A stretch of 64,000 nucleotides of DNA from JALYUA01 sp038239305 (GCA_038239305.1 JBBSEW010000014.1:1-64000); one strand, 5' to 3'; numbered from the stretch's first letter, positions 53,125-63,422 are shown. The notes: generated by a model from the sequence alone, not told the origin. Made by a program: numbers and translations.

Positions 53125-54675
53125 TTACGAAGGCGTACGCGTCGGTGACGCCGGGGCGGGCGTCATCGGTGGAATCGGCTCTCCCGCGGGAGCGGCCGGA
53201 ACGGCGGGGCCGCGCAGCTCGGAGTCCTGCCAGCCGCCACCGAGGGCGCGCACGAGATTGACGGACGCGACCAGGCGGCGGGTCGCGAGCTCGATCGAGA
53301 CGCGCTCGTTCGCGAGCGACGTGACCTGGGCTGTGACGACCTCGAGATAGGTCGTGATGCCGCCCTCGTAGCGGTTGCGGGCGAGCTCCAGAGCCCGCTC
53401 GGCGGCCGCCGTCGCCTGCTGCTGCTGCCGGGCTTCGTCCGCCAGAATGCGAAGCCCCGCGAGATTGTCCTCGACCTCCTGGAAGGCCGTCAGGACGCTC
53501 TGGCGATAGACCGCGACCGACGAGTCGTAAGCGGCGACCGTCTGCTCGCGGAGAGCGCGCCGCTTGCCACCCTGGAAGAGCGTCGCGACGAGCGTCGGCC
53601 CGATCGACCAGAAACGGTTCGGAAGATTGAAAAGATCGGAGAGCGTCGAGCTGCCGTATCCGCCCGACGCGGCGAGCAGGAGCTGGGGAAAGAACGCGGC
53701 GGTCGCGACGCCGACCTGGGCATTGGCCGCGGCGACCCGCCGTTCGGACGCGGCGATGTCAGGGCGCCGCTCGAGGAGCTCGGACGGCAGCTCGACGGGA
53801 GTCGCCGGGGGCGCGTATTCCTTCGTGTCCGACGCGATCGAAAAATCGTGCGGGGTTTTCCCGATGAGAGCCGCGATCGCATGCTCGAATTGTGCTCGCG
53901 TGAGAGAAAGATCGATCGACTGGGCGCGTGTCGTGTACAGCTGCGTTTCGGCTTGCGCCACGTCGACGCCTGACACCACGCCCTGGTCGTGGCGGTTGAC
54001 CGTGAGCTGGAGCGCTCGATCGTAGGCTTCCGCGTTGGTGTCGAGGAGCCTCTTTTCGGCGTCGATCCCGCGGAGCTGGACGTAGTCCGCCGCCAGCTCG
54101 GATTGCATGATCAGCCGGACGTTCTCGAGATCCGCCTCGGTCGCCTGCGCGGTCGCGACGCTCCCCTCGACGTTACGCCGGATCCGCCCGAAGATATCGA
54201 GCTCCCACGAGACGTCTCCCACGACGGAATAGCCTGTCGCGGTCGCCGCCGGCACGTTCGGCACGGTTCCGGTGACGACGGTTGCGGTGCGGTTGTTTAC
54301 GGTCGATCGCGTCACGCCCGCCGTGGCGCTCACCGTGGGGAGGAGGTCGGCGCGGGCGACGCGGATCGCCGCGCGCGCGGATCGCCACTGGGCTTCCGCC
54401 TGAGCGACGTTCTGGTTCGTGATCGAGACCTGCTCGAGGAGAGCGTTCAGTTGCGGGTCCCCGAAGCTCTCCCACCACTTTCCGCGCGAGGCTCCGTCTC
54501 GCGGAGCCGCCGCTTTCCACTGTCCCGCCATCTCCGGGGACGAGGATGCCGCGCTCATTTCCTTCCAGGATTCAGGGACGGGAGCCGACGGCCGCCGATA
54601 GTTGGGCCCGACAGCGCAGCCGGTGAGGACTCCGACGAGACCGACGACGACGAGAACGCGAAGCAGAGACGTCAT
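53125..54675 (-). CDS. RND efflux outer-membrane lipoprotein (OprM/NodT family)
   Basis: The 516-residue channel protein has a lipoprotein signal (VVVGLVGVLTGCAVGPNY) with the lipobox LTGC, then two TolC-type repeats (LNALLEQVSITNQNVAQAEAQW and the second half starting PSELLERRPDIAASERRVAAANAQVGVA). The typical hallmark QVGVATAAFFPQ is present. It forms the outer-membrane exit duct. It is the last gene of the operon from 62253. The ATG overlaps the upstream RND stop by four bases. It could also serve the RND pump at 23139, which lacks a channel gene. Confidence 0.93.
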   Translation of the reverse strand: MTSLLRVLVVVGLVGVLTGCAVGPNYRRPSAPVPESWKEMSAASSSPEMAGQWKAAAPRDGASRGKWWESFGDPQLNALLEQVSITNQNVAQAEAQWRSARAAIRVARADLLPTVSATAGVTRSTVNNRTATVVTGTVPNVPAATATGYSVVGDVSWELDIFGRIRRNVEGSVATAQATEADLENVRLIMQSELAADYVQLRGIDAEKRLLDTNAEAYDRALQLTVNRHDQGVVSGVDVAQAETQLYTTRAQSIDLSLTRAQFEHAIAALIGKTPHDFSIASDTKEYAPPATPVELPSELLERRPDIAASERRVAAANAQVGVATAAFFPQLLLAASGGYGSSTLSDLFNLPNRFWSIGPTLVATLFQGGKRRALREQTVAAYDSSVAVYRQSVLTAFQEVEDNLAGLRILADEARQQQQATAAAERALELARNRYEGGITTYLEVVTAQVTSLANERVSIELATRRLVASVNLVRALGGGWQDSELRGPAVPAAPAGEPIPPMTPAPASPTRTPS

Positions 54676-57600
54676 GCCTTCCCTCCGGCGGGAGCGACCG
54701 CCTGTACGGGGCGGCGGCGCAGACTCTGCCACCGCAGCCGGAATCGATCGAGATACAGATAAACCACCGGGGTCGTGTAGAGAGTCAGCATCTGGCTGAA
54801 AATGAGGCCGCCGACGATCGCGATGCCGAGAGGCTTCCGCAGCTCGGAGCCCGTGCCCCCGCCGATGGCGAGCGGCAGACCGCCAAGCAGCGCGGCCATC
54901 GTCGTCATCGTAATTGGACGGAACCGGAGAAGGCACGCCTGAAAGATCGCGTCCTCCGGACCCTTGTTGTCTTTGCGCTCCGCCTCGATCGCGAAGTCGA
55001 TCATCAGGATCGCGTTCTTCTTGACGATGCCGATGAGCAGGATGATTCCTATGAGCGCGATCACCGAGAGATCGTTGCCGCTCAGGAGGAGCGCGAGGAG
55101 CGCTCCGACCCCGGCGGAGGGGAGCGTCGAGAGAATCGTGATCGGATGGATCGTGCTCTCGTACAGGATTCCGAGCACGATGTAGACCGTAAAAAGAGCC
55201 GCGAGGATGAGGATCGGCTCGTTGGCGAGCGACGCCTGGAAAGCCTGCGCGGTTCCCTGAAACGTTCCCCGCAGCGTCGACGGAAGGTGCATCTCCTCGC
55301 CGGCGCGCTGGATCCCCTTCAGGGCGTCCCCGAGCGCCACGCCCGTCGGCAGGTTGAAGGAAATCGTCACGGAGGGGAACTGCCCCTGGTGGTTGACCGC
55401 GAGCGGGGCCGTGTTCCGCGTGAGCGTCGTGAAGGCGGAGAGTGGCACCATGGCGCCGGTGGTCGAGTGGAGAAAGACGGATCGCAGGCCGTCCGGCGTC
55501 TGCAGGAACTGGGGATCGACCTCCATCAACACGTGGTACTGGTTGAGCTGCGTGTACATCGTCGACACCTGCCGCTGCCCGAAGGAGTCATAGAGAGCCG
55601 CGTCGATCGCCTGGGAGCTGATGCCGAGCCGCGCGGCGGTCGACCGGTCGATCGTGAGAGCGACCTGGAGCCCCTGGTTCTGCATGTCGCTGTTGACGTC
55701 CGTGATCTCGGGTACCTTTCGCAGCCTCGCGAGAACCCGCGGCGCCCAGACGAACAGCTCTTTCGAATCGTCCGATTGAAGCGTGTACTGGTACTGGGCC
55801 GCTCCCCCCCGGCCGCCAATCCGGAGATCCTGGACGGGCTGCAGGAAAAGAGTCGCGCCCGGGACATGCGCCAGTTTCCCGCGCAGCCGCGCGATGACCT
55901 GGTCCGCGTTGAGATCCCGATCCTCTTTCGGTTTCAGGGCGACGAACATTCGGCCGGAATTGGAGGTCCCGCCGAGGAATCCATTCGCGCTCTCGACAGC
56001 CGGATCCTGCATGACGGTATTCACGAAGAGGCGAAGCTTGGTCTGCATCGCCTGGAACGACGTGTCCTGGTCCGCCTGGATCGAGCCGTTCAACCGTCCC
56101 GTGTCCTGCTGCGGAAAAAAGCCTTTCGGAATCTTCGCATAGAGGAACACCGTTGCCACCATGGTCGCGAGGGTGACCGCCATCGTCAACGGCTGATGGC
56201 GCAGCACCCACTCGAGCGAACGGCGATACCCGCCGAGTATCCAGTCGAACGCCTTCTCGGACGCATCGTAGAAGCGCCCGTGCTTCTGCTCGGAATGCGC
56301 CCGCAGCAGCTTCGCGCACATCATCGGCGTGGTCGTGAGCGAGATCACCATCGACACGCCGATCGCGATCGAGAGCGTGACCGCGAACTCGCGGAAGAGG
56401 CGTCCCACGATCCCGCCCATCAGGAGAATCGGAATGAAGACGGCGACGAGCGAGATGCTTATGGTGAGAACGGTGAACCCGATCTCCCGGGCTCCCAGGA
56501 GGGAAGCCTCGAGCGGCGTCTTGCCCTCCTCGAGGTGGCGGGTGATGTTCTCGATGACGACGATGGCGTCGTCCACCACGAATCCCGTCGCGACGGTGAG
56601 CGCCATGAGGGAGAGGTTGTCGAGGCTGTACCCGAGGAGATACATCGCCCCGAATGTTCCGATCAGGGAGATCGGCACGGCCACGCTCGGAATGAGCGTC
56701 GACCGGAGGTCGCGTAGGAACAGGAAGACGACCAGGATCACGAGCGCGATCGAGATGCCGAGCGTGATCTGGACGTCCCGGACCGAGGCGCGGATCGTGC
56801 GCGTGGCGTCGATGGCGACTTTGATCCTCATCGTCGGCGGGACCGACGCCTGCATCTGCGGAAGGATCGCCTGGATGCGGTCGACCGTGTCGATGATGTT
56901 CGCACCCGGCTGGCGGAAGATGATGACGATGACGGCGGGCTTGCCGTTCGAGAGACCGACGGTGCGGATGTCTTCGACGGAATCCGAGACTTTCGCGACG
57001 TCGGACAGGACCAGTGCCGAGCCGTTCCGGTAGCGGATCACGAGATTCTGGTAGTCGGCGGCTTTGAGGATCTGATCCGTGGTCGCGAGCGACCACGTCT
57101 GCGTGCCGTTGCCGAGGGATCCCTTCGGCCGGTTCGTGTTGGCGGCGGCGAGCGACGCGCGGACGTCGTCCATGCCGAGGCCGTTGTTGTTCAGCGCCGT
57201 CGGATTGACGTCCACCCGCACCGCCGGGAGTGCCCCTCCGCCGACGATGACCTGCCCGACTCCGGGTATCTGCGAGAGCTTCTGTTGCAGCACGGAGGAG
57301 GCGATGTCGTACATCTGCGGGCGCCCGATGAAGTCGGACGTGATGGAAAGGAGCATGACCGGCGCGTCCGCGGGGTTCACTTTGCGCCAGTACGGATTGT
57401 TGGGCAAGTTCGTCGGCAATTGCCCGCGAGCGGCGTTGATCGCCGCCTGGACGTCGCGGCCGGCAGCGTCGATGTTGCGATTCAGGTCGAACTGGAGCGT
57501 CACGTTCGTCGAGCCGAGCGAGCTCGTGGACGTCATCTCCGTGACCCCCGCGATCCGGCCGAACTGGCGCTCGAGCGGTGTCGCGACGGACGACGCCATC

Positions 57601-57782
57601 GTTTCCGGGCTCGCGCCCGGAAGCCCGGCCGAGACATTGATGGTCGGAAACTCGACCTGCGGCAGCGGCGAGACGGGCAGCAGCTTGTAGGCGATTCCTC
57701 CGGCGAGCGCGATCGCGACGGTCAGGAGGGTTGTCGCGATCGGCCGCCGGATGAAGGGCTCGGAGAGGCTGTGTGTGCTCAT
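54672..57782 (-). CDS. mdtC: RND efflux transporter, MdtC-like subunit
   Basis: The 1036-residue pump has the HAE1 layout with TM1 in FIRRPIATTLLTVAIALAGG. The conserved TM4 sequence is VATGFVVDDAIVVIENITRHLEEG and the TM10 sequence is GIVKKNAILMIDFAIEAER. Two periplasmic porter loops separate them. It belongs to the MdtB/MdtC pair type that forms a heterotrimer. It overlaps the upstream RND and downstream channel genes by four bases each, so all are translationally coupled. The name mdtC is by position and similarity; which copy is B or C is not certain. Confidence 0.88.
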   Translation of the reverse strand: MSTHSLSEPFIRRPIATTLLTVAIALAGGIAYKLLPVSPLPQVEFPTINVSAGLPGASPETMASSVATPLERQFGRIAGVTEMTSTSSLGSTNVTLQFDLNRNIDAAGRDVQAAINAARGQLPTNLPNNPYWRKVNPADAPVMLLSITSDFIGRPQMYDIASSVLQQKLSQIPGVGQVIVGGGALPAVRVDVNPTALNNNGLGMDDVRASLAAANTNRPKGSLGNGTQTWSLATTDQILKAADYQNLVIRYRNGSALVLSDVAKVSDSVEDIRTVGLSNGKPAVIVIIFRQPGANIIDTVDRIQAILPQMQASVPPTMRIKVAIDATRTIRASVRDVQITLGISIALVILVVFLFLRDLRSTLIPSVAVPISLIGTFGAMYLLGYSLDNLSLMALTVATGFVVDDAIVVIENITRHLEEGKTPLEASLLGAREIGFTVLTISISLVAVFIPILLMGGIVGRLFREFAVTLSIAIGVSMVISLTTTPMMCAKLLRAHSEQKHGRFYDASEKAFDWILGGYRRSLEWVLRHQPLTMAVTLATMVATVFLYAKIPKGFFPQQDTGRLNGSIQADQDTSFQAMQTKLRLFVNTVMQDPAVESANGFLGGTSNSGRMFVALKPKEDRDLNADQVIARLRGKLAHVPGATLFLQPVQDLRIGGRGGAAQYQYTLQSDDSKELFVWAPRVLARLRKVPEITDVNSDMQNQGLQVALTIDRSTAARLGISSQAIDAALYDSFGQRQVSTMYTQLNQYHVLMEVDPQFLQTPDGLRSVFLHSTTGAMVPLSAFTTLTRNTAPLAVNHQGQFPSVTISFNLPTGVALGDALKGIQRAGEEMHLPSTLRGTFQGTAQAFQASLANEPILILAALFTVYIVLGILYESTIHPITILSTLPSAGVGALLALLLSGNDLSVIALIGIILLIGIVKKNAILMIDFAIEAERKDNKGPEDAIFQACLLRFRPITMTTMAALLGGLPLAIGGGTGSELRKPLGIAIVGGLIFSQMLTLYTTPVVYLYLDRFRLRWQSLRRRPVQAVAPAGGKA

Positions 57783-60700
57783 GCCGGCGCGTCGGCATCC
57801 TGGAGGGGCTCTGGCGATCCTTCGACGTTCTCCATTCGCTTTGTCCCGCGCGAGAAGCGCAGGGCGAGCCGGTCAAACGCCAGATAGATCACGGGCGTCG
57901 TATAGAGAGTCAGCATCTGGCTGAAGATCAGCCCGCCGACGATCGCGATGCCGAGCGGCCGGCGCAGCTCCGAGCCGATGCCCGAGCCGAGCGCGAGGGG
58001 AACGCCGCCGAGCAGCGCCGCCATCGTCGTCATGATGATGGGCCGGAATCGCAATTTTGCGGCCGTGAAGATCGCCTCTTCGGGCGGCTTTCTCTCCCTG
58101 CGTTCCGCCTCGAGAGCGAAGTCGATCATCATGATGGCGTTCTTCTCGACGATGCCGATGAGAAGGATGATCCCGATGAGCGCGATCACGGAAAAATCGG
58201 TCTTGCAGAGCATCAGGGAGAGCAGCGCCCCGACTCCAGCCGACGGAAGCGTCGACAGGATCGTCACCGGGTGGATGTAGCTCTCGTACAGGATGCCGAG
58301 CAGGATGTAGACGGTGATGATGGCGGCGAGGATGAGAAGCGGCGTGTTCGTCAGAGAGGCCTGGAACGCGGCGGCGGTGCCCTGGAATCCGGCCTGGATG
58401 CTGTCGGGCAGTCCGATGTCCTGCCGCACCTTGTCGATCGCCTTGACCGCGCCGCCGAGCGAGGCGTTCGGAGCGAGATTGAACGAGATCGTGACGACGG
58501 GAAACTGCCCCTGGTGGTTGACCGAGAGCGGGGCGCTGTTCGTCTGGACCTGCGTGAACGATCCGAGCGGAACGGCGCCCCCGCCCGCGGACCGGAGAAA
58601 GACGGTCTTCAGATCCTCGGGGCTGCGCTGAAAGGTGGGCTGCGCCTCGAGCACGACCCGATACTGGTTGAGCTGCGTGAACATCGTCGAGATCTGTCTC
58701 TGGCCGAAGGCGTCATACAGCGCGTCGTCGAGCATCTGCGGCGTGATCCCGAGGCGGGAGGCGGTCGTGCGATCGAGCAGCAGCCGCGCTTCGAGCCCGG
58801 CGTTCTGCTGGTCGCTCGCGACGTCGCGCAGGTCCGGAATCTGTCGGAGCTTCTCCAGGAACTTCGGCACCCAGGCTGCCAGCTCCTTCGGATCGGCGTC
58901 CTCGAGCGTGTACTGGTACTGCGTGCGGCTCACGCGATCCTCGACGGTCAGGTCCTGCACGGGCTGCAGGAAGAGAGTGATGCCGGTGATCTTCGCGAGC
59001 TCGGGCTGCAGTCGGCGGATCACTTCGGTCGCGCTCGCGCGGCGTTCCTCGAGGGGCTTGAGATTGATCTGGATCCGGCCGCTGTTCGCCGTCGTGTTCG
59101 TGCCGTCGATCCCGATGAAGGAGGAGAGGCTCTCGACTCCCGGGTCCTGGAGGATCGTGTGGGCGAGAGCCTGCTGGCGGCTCGCCATGTCGGGAAACGA
59201 GGCCGTCTGCGACGCCTCGCTGATGCCGAGGATCACGCCCGTGTCCTGGACCGGGAAGAAGCCCTTCGGGATCACGAGGAAGAGCAGAATCGTCGAAACG
59301 AGTGTCGCGACGGCGACGACGAGCGTCGCGCGCTGATGCTTCAGTACCCATCCGAGCGTGCGGCCGTAGAACTCGATGATGTTCTCGAAGATCCGCTCCG
59401 ACACCTGGTAGAACCGGCCCTGTTCGGATGGCGGCCGGTGGCGCAGGAGGCGGGCGCACATCATCGGGGTCAGCGTCAGAGAAACGACGGCCGAGATCAG
59501 AATCGTGACCGAGAGCGTCACCGCGAACTCCCGGAAGAGGCGGCCGACCACGTCTCCCATGAACAGGAGCGGAATCAGCACGGCGATCAGGGAAACAGTC
59601 AGCGAGAGGATCGTGAAACCGATCTGCTCGGAGCCCTTGAGAGCGGCCTCGAGAGGCTTCTCCCCCTCTTCGATGTACCGCGTGATGTTCTCGATCATGA
59701 CGATGGCGTCGTCGACGACGAATCCCGTCGAGATGGTGAGTGCCATGAGGGTCAGGTTGTTCAGGCTGTAGCCCAGCATGTACATCACGCCGAACGTCCC
59801 GACGAGCGAGAGGGGAACGGCGACGCTCGGGATGATCGTGGCGGCAAGCGTACGCAGGAAGAGAAAGATGACCATGACGACGAGCGCTATCGTCAGCATC
59901 AGCTCGAACTCGACGTCCCGCACCGAGGCGCGGATCGTGGTCGTCCGGTCCGTCAAGATGTTGACGGTGATCGCGGACGGAAGCGAAGCGCGAAGCTGGG
60001 GGAGCAGCTGCTTGACGCGATCGACCACCGAGATGATGTTGGCTCCCGGCTGGCGCTGAATGTTCAGGATCACGGCCGGCACTTCGTTCATCCAAGCGGC
60101 CTGCTTGACGTTCTCGATTCCGTCCACCACTCTGGCCACGTCCGAGAGGCGCACGGGCGCCCCGTTTTTGTACGCGATCACGAGCGGCTGGTACTGCTCG
60201 CTCGTCAGCAGCTGGTCGTTCGCGGCGATCTGGTACGACTGCTGCCGGCCGTCGAAGGTTCCCTTCGCCTGGTTGACGTTCGCCGCCGCGATCGCGGTCC
60301 GGACGTCTTCCATCGTGAGGCCGTAGGACGAGAGGGCGGTCGGATTCACCTGGATGCGCACGGCCGGTTTCTGGCCCCCGCTGATGCTCACGAGACCGAC
60401 GCCGGGCAGCTGCGAAATCTTCTGCGCGAGACGCGTGTCCGCGAAATCTTCGACCTTGGAGAGCGGAAGAGTCTTCGACGTGAGCGCGAGCGTCAGGATC
60501 GGCGCGTCCGCGGGGTTCGTCTTGCTGTAGATGGGAGGATTCGGCAGGTCCTTCGGAAGGTACGTACCCGAAGCGTTAATCGCGGCCTGCACCTCCTGCT
60601 CGGCGACGTCGATGTTCAGGGCGAGCGCGAACTGGAGCGTGATGACGGAGCTTCCGTCCGAGCTGTTCGACGTCATCTGGTTCAGCCCGGGAAGCTGTCC

Positions 60701-60913
60701 GAACTGCCGCTCGAGCGGAGCCGTGACCGCGGACGCCATCACGTCCGGGGACGCCCCCGGATAGAACGTGACGATCTGGATGGTGGGGTAGTCGACCTGC
60801 GGCAGCGCCGAGACCGGCAGCTGCTTGTACCCGATGAGGCCGGCCAGCAGGAGTCCCACCATGAGGAGGGACGTCGCGATCGGCCGGAGGATGAACGGCC
60901 GGGAAGGATTCAA
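57779..60913 (-). CDS. mdtB: RND efflux transporter, MdtB-like subunit
   Basis: The 1044-residue pump starts with MNPSRPFILRPIATSLLMVGLLL, common to MdtB. TM4 reads ISTGFVVDDAIVMIENITRYIEEG and TM10 GIVEKNAIMMIDFALEAERR. Its sequence is clearly related to the next gene, so the pair likely arose by duplication. It follows the adaptor gene with a four-base overlap. Confidence 0.9.
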   Translation of the reverse strand: MNPSRPFILRPIATSLLMVGLLLAGLIGYKQLPVSALPQVDYPTIQIVTFYPGASPDVMASAVTAPLERQFGQLPGLNQMTSNSSDGSSVITLQFALALNIDVAEQEVQAAINASGTYLPKDLPNPPIYSKTNPADAPILTLALTSKTLPLSKVEDFADTRLAQKISQLPGVGLVSISGGQKPAVRIQVNPTALSSYGLTMEDVRTAIAAANVNQAKGTFDGRQQSYQIAANDQLLTSEQYQPLVIAYKNGAPVRLSDVARVVDGIENVKQAAWMNEVPAVILNIQRQPGANIISVVDRVKQLLPQLRASLPSAITVNILTDRTTTIRASVRDVEFELMLTIALVVMVIFLFLRTLAATIIPSVAVPLSLVGTFGVMYMLGYSLNNLTLMALTISTGFVVDDAIVMIENITRYIEEGEKPLEAALKGSEQIGFTILSLTVSLIAVLIPLLFMGDVVGRLFREFAVTLSVTILISAVVSLTLTPMMCARLLRHRPPSEQGRFYQVSERIFENIIEFYGRTLGWVLKHQRATLVVAVATLVSTILLFLVIPKGFFPVQDTGVILGISEASQTASFPDMASRQQALAHTILQDPGVESLSSFIGIDGTNTTANSGRIQINLKPLEERRASATEVIRRLQPELAKITGITLFLQPVQDLTVEDRVSRTQYQYTLEDADPKELAAWVPKFLEKLRQIPDLRDVASDQQNAGLEARLLLDRTTASRLGITPQMLDDALYDAFGQRQISTMFTQLNQYRVVLEAQPTFQRSPEDLKTVFLRSAGGGAVPLGSFTQVQTNSAPLSVNHQGQFPVVTISFNLAPNASLGGAVKAIDKVRQDIGLPDSIQAGFQGTAAAFQASLTNTPLLILAAIITVYILLGILYESYIHPVTILSTLPSAGVGALLSLMLCKTDFSVIALIGIILLIGIVEKNAIMMIDFALEAERRERKPPEEAIFTAAKLRFRPIIMTTMAALLGGVPLALGSGIGSELRRPLGIAIVGGLIFSQMLTLYTTPVIYLAFDRLALRFSRGTKRMENVEGSPEPLQDADAPA

Positions 60914-62253
60914 GAAGAGGCCTTCCGCCCCCGCCCGTCCGCGCCCTTCGCGTCGGCTCCCGCCGTCGGCGTCCCGCCCTTCGGCGCGCCCTTTCCGTCT
61001 TTTCCGCGCCCGCCGGGCTCCGCCCCCGAAAGCGCGACCTTCGACCCCGGCTGGAGCTTGTCGACTCCATCGACGACGGCGGACTCCCCGTTTCCGATGC
61101 CCTTGCGGATCGCCGCCGTGTCGCCTTCCGTGAGCTGCACGTCGACAGGCCGCATCTCCACGGTCTGATCCGGCTTGATCGCCCAGACGAACGTCGACTG
61201 CGGGCTGCGCTGAATGGCGGCCGCCGGAATGAGGACGAGGCCGTGCAGGGTATCGACCAGGAGCCGGGCGTTGACGAACTGGTTCGAATAGAGGGTCGAG
61301 AGCTCGTTCGGGAAAAGGGCCTTGATCTTGACTGTGCCGGTTGTTGGATCGATCTGGTTGTCGAGCGCGAGGAGCGCGCCCGTCGCGAGTTTCGTCGTCA
61401 GGTCGCGGTCCCAGGCCTCGACGACGAGGTGCTTGCCGGCGCGCATCTGCTGCTGCACGGCCGGGAGCTGGTCGGCGGGAATCGTGAAGATGACCGCGAT
61501 GGGCTGAAGCTGCGTGATGACGAGGAGACCGTTTGGATCCGTCGCGTGCACGATGTTGCCGGCGTCCACGAGGCGCAATCCGACCCGACCGGAAATCGGA
61601 GCGGTGATGCGGCTGTACGCGAGGTTCAACTTCGCGCTCTGGACCTGGCCCTCATCGGTCTTGATCGACGCCTCGGTCTGGTTGACGGTGGACTTCTGCG
61701 TGTCGAGCTGCTGGCGCGGAATGGAGTCCTGTTGGCTGAGCGTCTGGTAACGCTCGAGATCGAGCTGGGCGTTCTTGAGGGCGGCCTCGTCCTTCGCCTT
61801 CTGCCCCTCCGCCTGCAGGAGCTGGACCTGGAACGGCCGGGGGTCGATCTCAGCCAGGAGGTCACCCGCGTGGACGAGCTGGCCTTCCTGGAAGGCGGCG
61901 CGGATCAACTGCCCGTCGACCCGGGATCGCACGGTCACCGTGTTCACGGCCGTCACCGTGCCGAGCCCCGTGAGATACACGCCGATGTCTCCGACGCGAG
62001 CACGGGCCGCCACGACCGGGATGGGTCGGTTGGCCGCCGACTTCGCTTTGGCCGCCTGCGCGGTCGCGGCTTTCTTGTGATTCGAATGCAGCAGCAGAAA
62101 CGCAAGGATGACCACCGCCACGATCGCAGCTGTGATCCAGAGCCCGCGCCGGGACCGGGGCGCCTGCGGATCCCGGTCGGTCGGCTCGAGAGCGGCCGTC
62201 GGGGGCACGGGGCGAGCCGGCGGACTGTCGGGCATTGAAGCGTTCGTCGTCAT
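60910..62253 (-). CDS. mdtA: RND efflux periplasmic adaptor, MdtA-like
   Basis: The 447-residue adaptor starts at the ATG at 62253, with GAGG upstream; the longer frame has no support. A Pro-rich cytoplasmic start leads to one membrane anchor (GLWITAAIVAVVILAFLLLH). Then come the lipoyl halves (VTVRSRVDGQLIRAAFQEGQLVHAGD and SRITAPISGRVGLRLVDAGNIV) around an alpha-helical hairpin, then a beta-barrel. The C-terminus is an unusually long Gly/Lys-rich tail (GGRGKDGKGAPKGGTPTAG) of about 40 residues. It is the first gene of the efflux operon. Confidence 0.9.
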   Translation of the reverse strand: MTTNASMPDSPPARPVPPTAALEPTDRDPQAPRSRRGLWITAAIVAVVILAFLLLHSNHKKAATAQAAKAKSAANRPIPVVAARARVGDIGVYLTGLGTVTAVNTVTVRSRVDGQLIRAAFQEGQLVHAGDLLAEIDPRPFQVQLLQAEGQKAKDEAALKNAQLDLERYQTLSQQDSIPRQQLDTQKSTVNQTEASIKTDEGQVQSAKLNLAYSRITAPISGRVGLRLVDAGNIVHATDPNGLLVITQLQPIAVIFTIPADQLPAVQQQMRAGKHLVVEAWDRDLTTKLATGALLALDNQIDPTTGTVKIKALFPNELSTLYSNQFVNARLLVDTLHGLVLIPAAAIQRSPQSTFVWAIKPDQTVEMRPVDVQLTEGDTAAIRKGIGNGESAVVDGVDKLQPGSKVALSGAEPGGRGKDGKGAPKGGTPTAGADAKGADGRGRKASS

Positions 62254-62695
62254 CGTTCGGGCCTCGCAAACTTCGCGACCTGCCGGACTTTTCCGGCCGC
62301 CGCAGTGCGCGGCGCGGCCTCGTAGCGTCTCATAACCGGTCGCCGAGGCGCCGATCTTCCAATCGGGACACTCTCTCCCCGGAGGCCGCGGAGGGCCCAC
62401 TCCCTAAACGGTCTCCGCCTTCCCGAAATTACGGTTTTCCCCCGACGGACGGACCGGCATCCCCGGCCCGTACGCGCGAGGCGGGTTCCGAGCGGAGCGG
62501 GACTCGTAAGCAAGAAATGGAGTCTCTCGACCGGGCCGCCGTCTTCCTCAAAGCGGCCGTGAGTCTCATTTCGAGACTCGCGCTCGTCCGCGACCGGATA
62601 GGCCGGCGTGATAACCTGCCTCTTCCGACTCCCTCCGACGGCCCGCGGATTCTCCGTGACCTCCCGTCGCCGGTCTTTCGGCCGGAAGGTCCCCC
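62254..62695. other. Intergenic region between the efflux operon and small genes
   Basis: The region separates divergent genes. I see no supported gene, tRNA or clear terminator. It must carry the promoters for the mdtA-like operon (leftward) and the small gene at 62696 (rightward), but no confident -35/-10 pair was found. Small reading frames here overlap in several phases and look like GC-rich noise. Confidence 0.3.
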
Positions 62696-63178
62696 ATGGT
62701 CTCCGCCTCTCCAATCGCCGGTATCAGTCCTCGTGGTGCCGTGGCCCGCACAGGACCCTCGATTTTCGCCATCCGCCTCACCCGGCTGGCCCGCGCGGGC
62801 GATCCCCCGGGCCTGATCGCGGTCGCCGTGGCATCCGGCCCGGAAGGCAAGCGGGCGGTTCGCCTGGGAAACCTCACGGACGCCGCCCTGCGGGGTCGCC
62901 TGGCTCATTTTGATGCTCACTCGGCCAACGAGATCGCCGCGCTGCGCCGGGCGCTCGCCGTGGAGGGAGGTCAGTTCGTCCTGAACGAGCGCTGGCCGGC
63001 CCGGGACGGTTGCCTGCGTTTCTGGTACGGGTTTATCGGCTCCAAGATGCGCGCCGTCGAATGGGCGTGCGAGAAGTGTGCGGCCCCGTGCCGCGAAACC
63101 GCGGGCGGCGCGGCGGGAGAATCGCTCGTCCTCGTCTGCAGCTGTGGCCAGACCGCCACGTTTCCGGTCGGGAGATGA
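62696..63178 (+). CDS. Protein of unknown function with a C-terminal Cys-rich cluster
   Basis: The ATG is preceded by GGAAGG. The 160-residue product has a mixed N-terminal part (LIAVAVASGPEGKRAVRLGNLTDAAL) and a C-terminal segment with CEKCAAPC and a further CSCG, a possible zinc ribbon. I do not recognise the family. The next small gene starts one base after its stop, suggesting a two-gene unit. Confidence 0.55.
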   Translation: MVSASPIAGISPRGAVARTGPSIFAIRLTRLARAGDPPGLIAVAVASGPEGKRAVRLGNLTDAALRGRLAHFDAHSANEIAALRRALAVEGGQFVLNERWPARDGCLRFWYGFIGSKMRAVEWACEKCAAPCRETAGGAAGESLVLVCSCGQTATFPVGR

Positions 63179-63179
63179 C

Positions 63180-63422
63180 ATGTTGACGTACGAGCAGGCG
63201 GAAGCCGAGGCGCGGTGGCGATGGGGCGGGTTTCTGTCGCGGGGCTTCGCCCGCTACGACCCGCAGGCCCGCCTGCCGTACCAGGTCGGCACCAAGCTGT
63301 TCGGTAAGAGGATCGTCCGCGGTGAGGGAACGTCCTGGGAGTCCGCCTTCGGAAATGCCAGCCGAAAGTCGAACGCCGAGAATGGATCCGAAGCTCCGCC
63401 CGAAACCCGACCGCGCTCCTGA
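63180..63422 (+). CDS. Small protein of unknown function (80 residues)
   Basis: The ATG lies directly after the preceding stop codon, with GGGAG upstream. The product begins MLTYEQAEAEARWRWGG and contains FGKRIVRGEGTSWESAF; it is hydrophilic and rich in Arg and Glu, ending in a Pro/Arg tail. No family recognised. Tight spacing with the previous gene is the main support. Confidence 0.5.
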   Translation: MLTYEQAEAEARWRWGGFLSRGFARYDPQARLPYQVGTKLFGKRIVRGEGTSWESAFGNASRKSNAENGSEAPPETRPRS

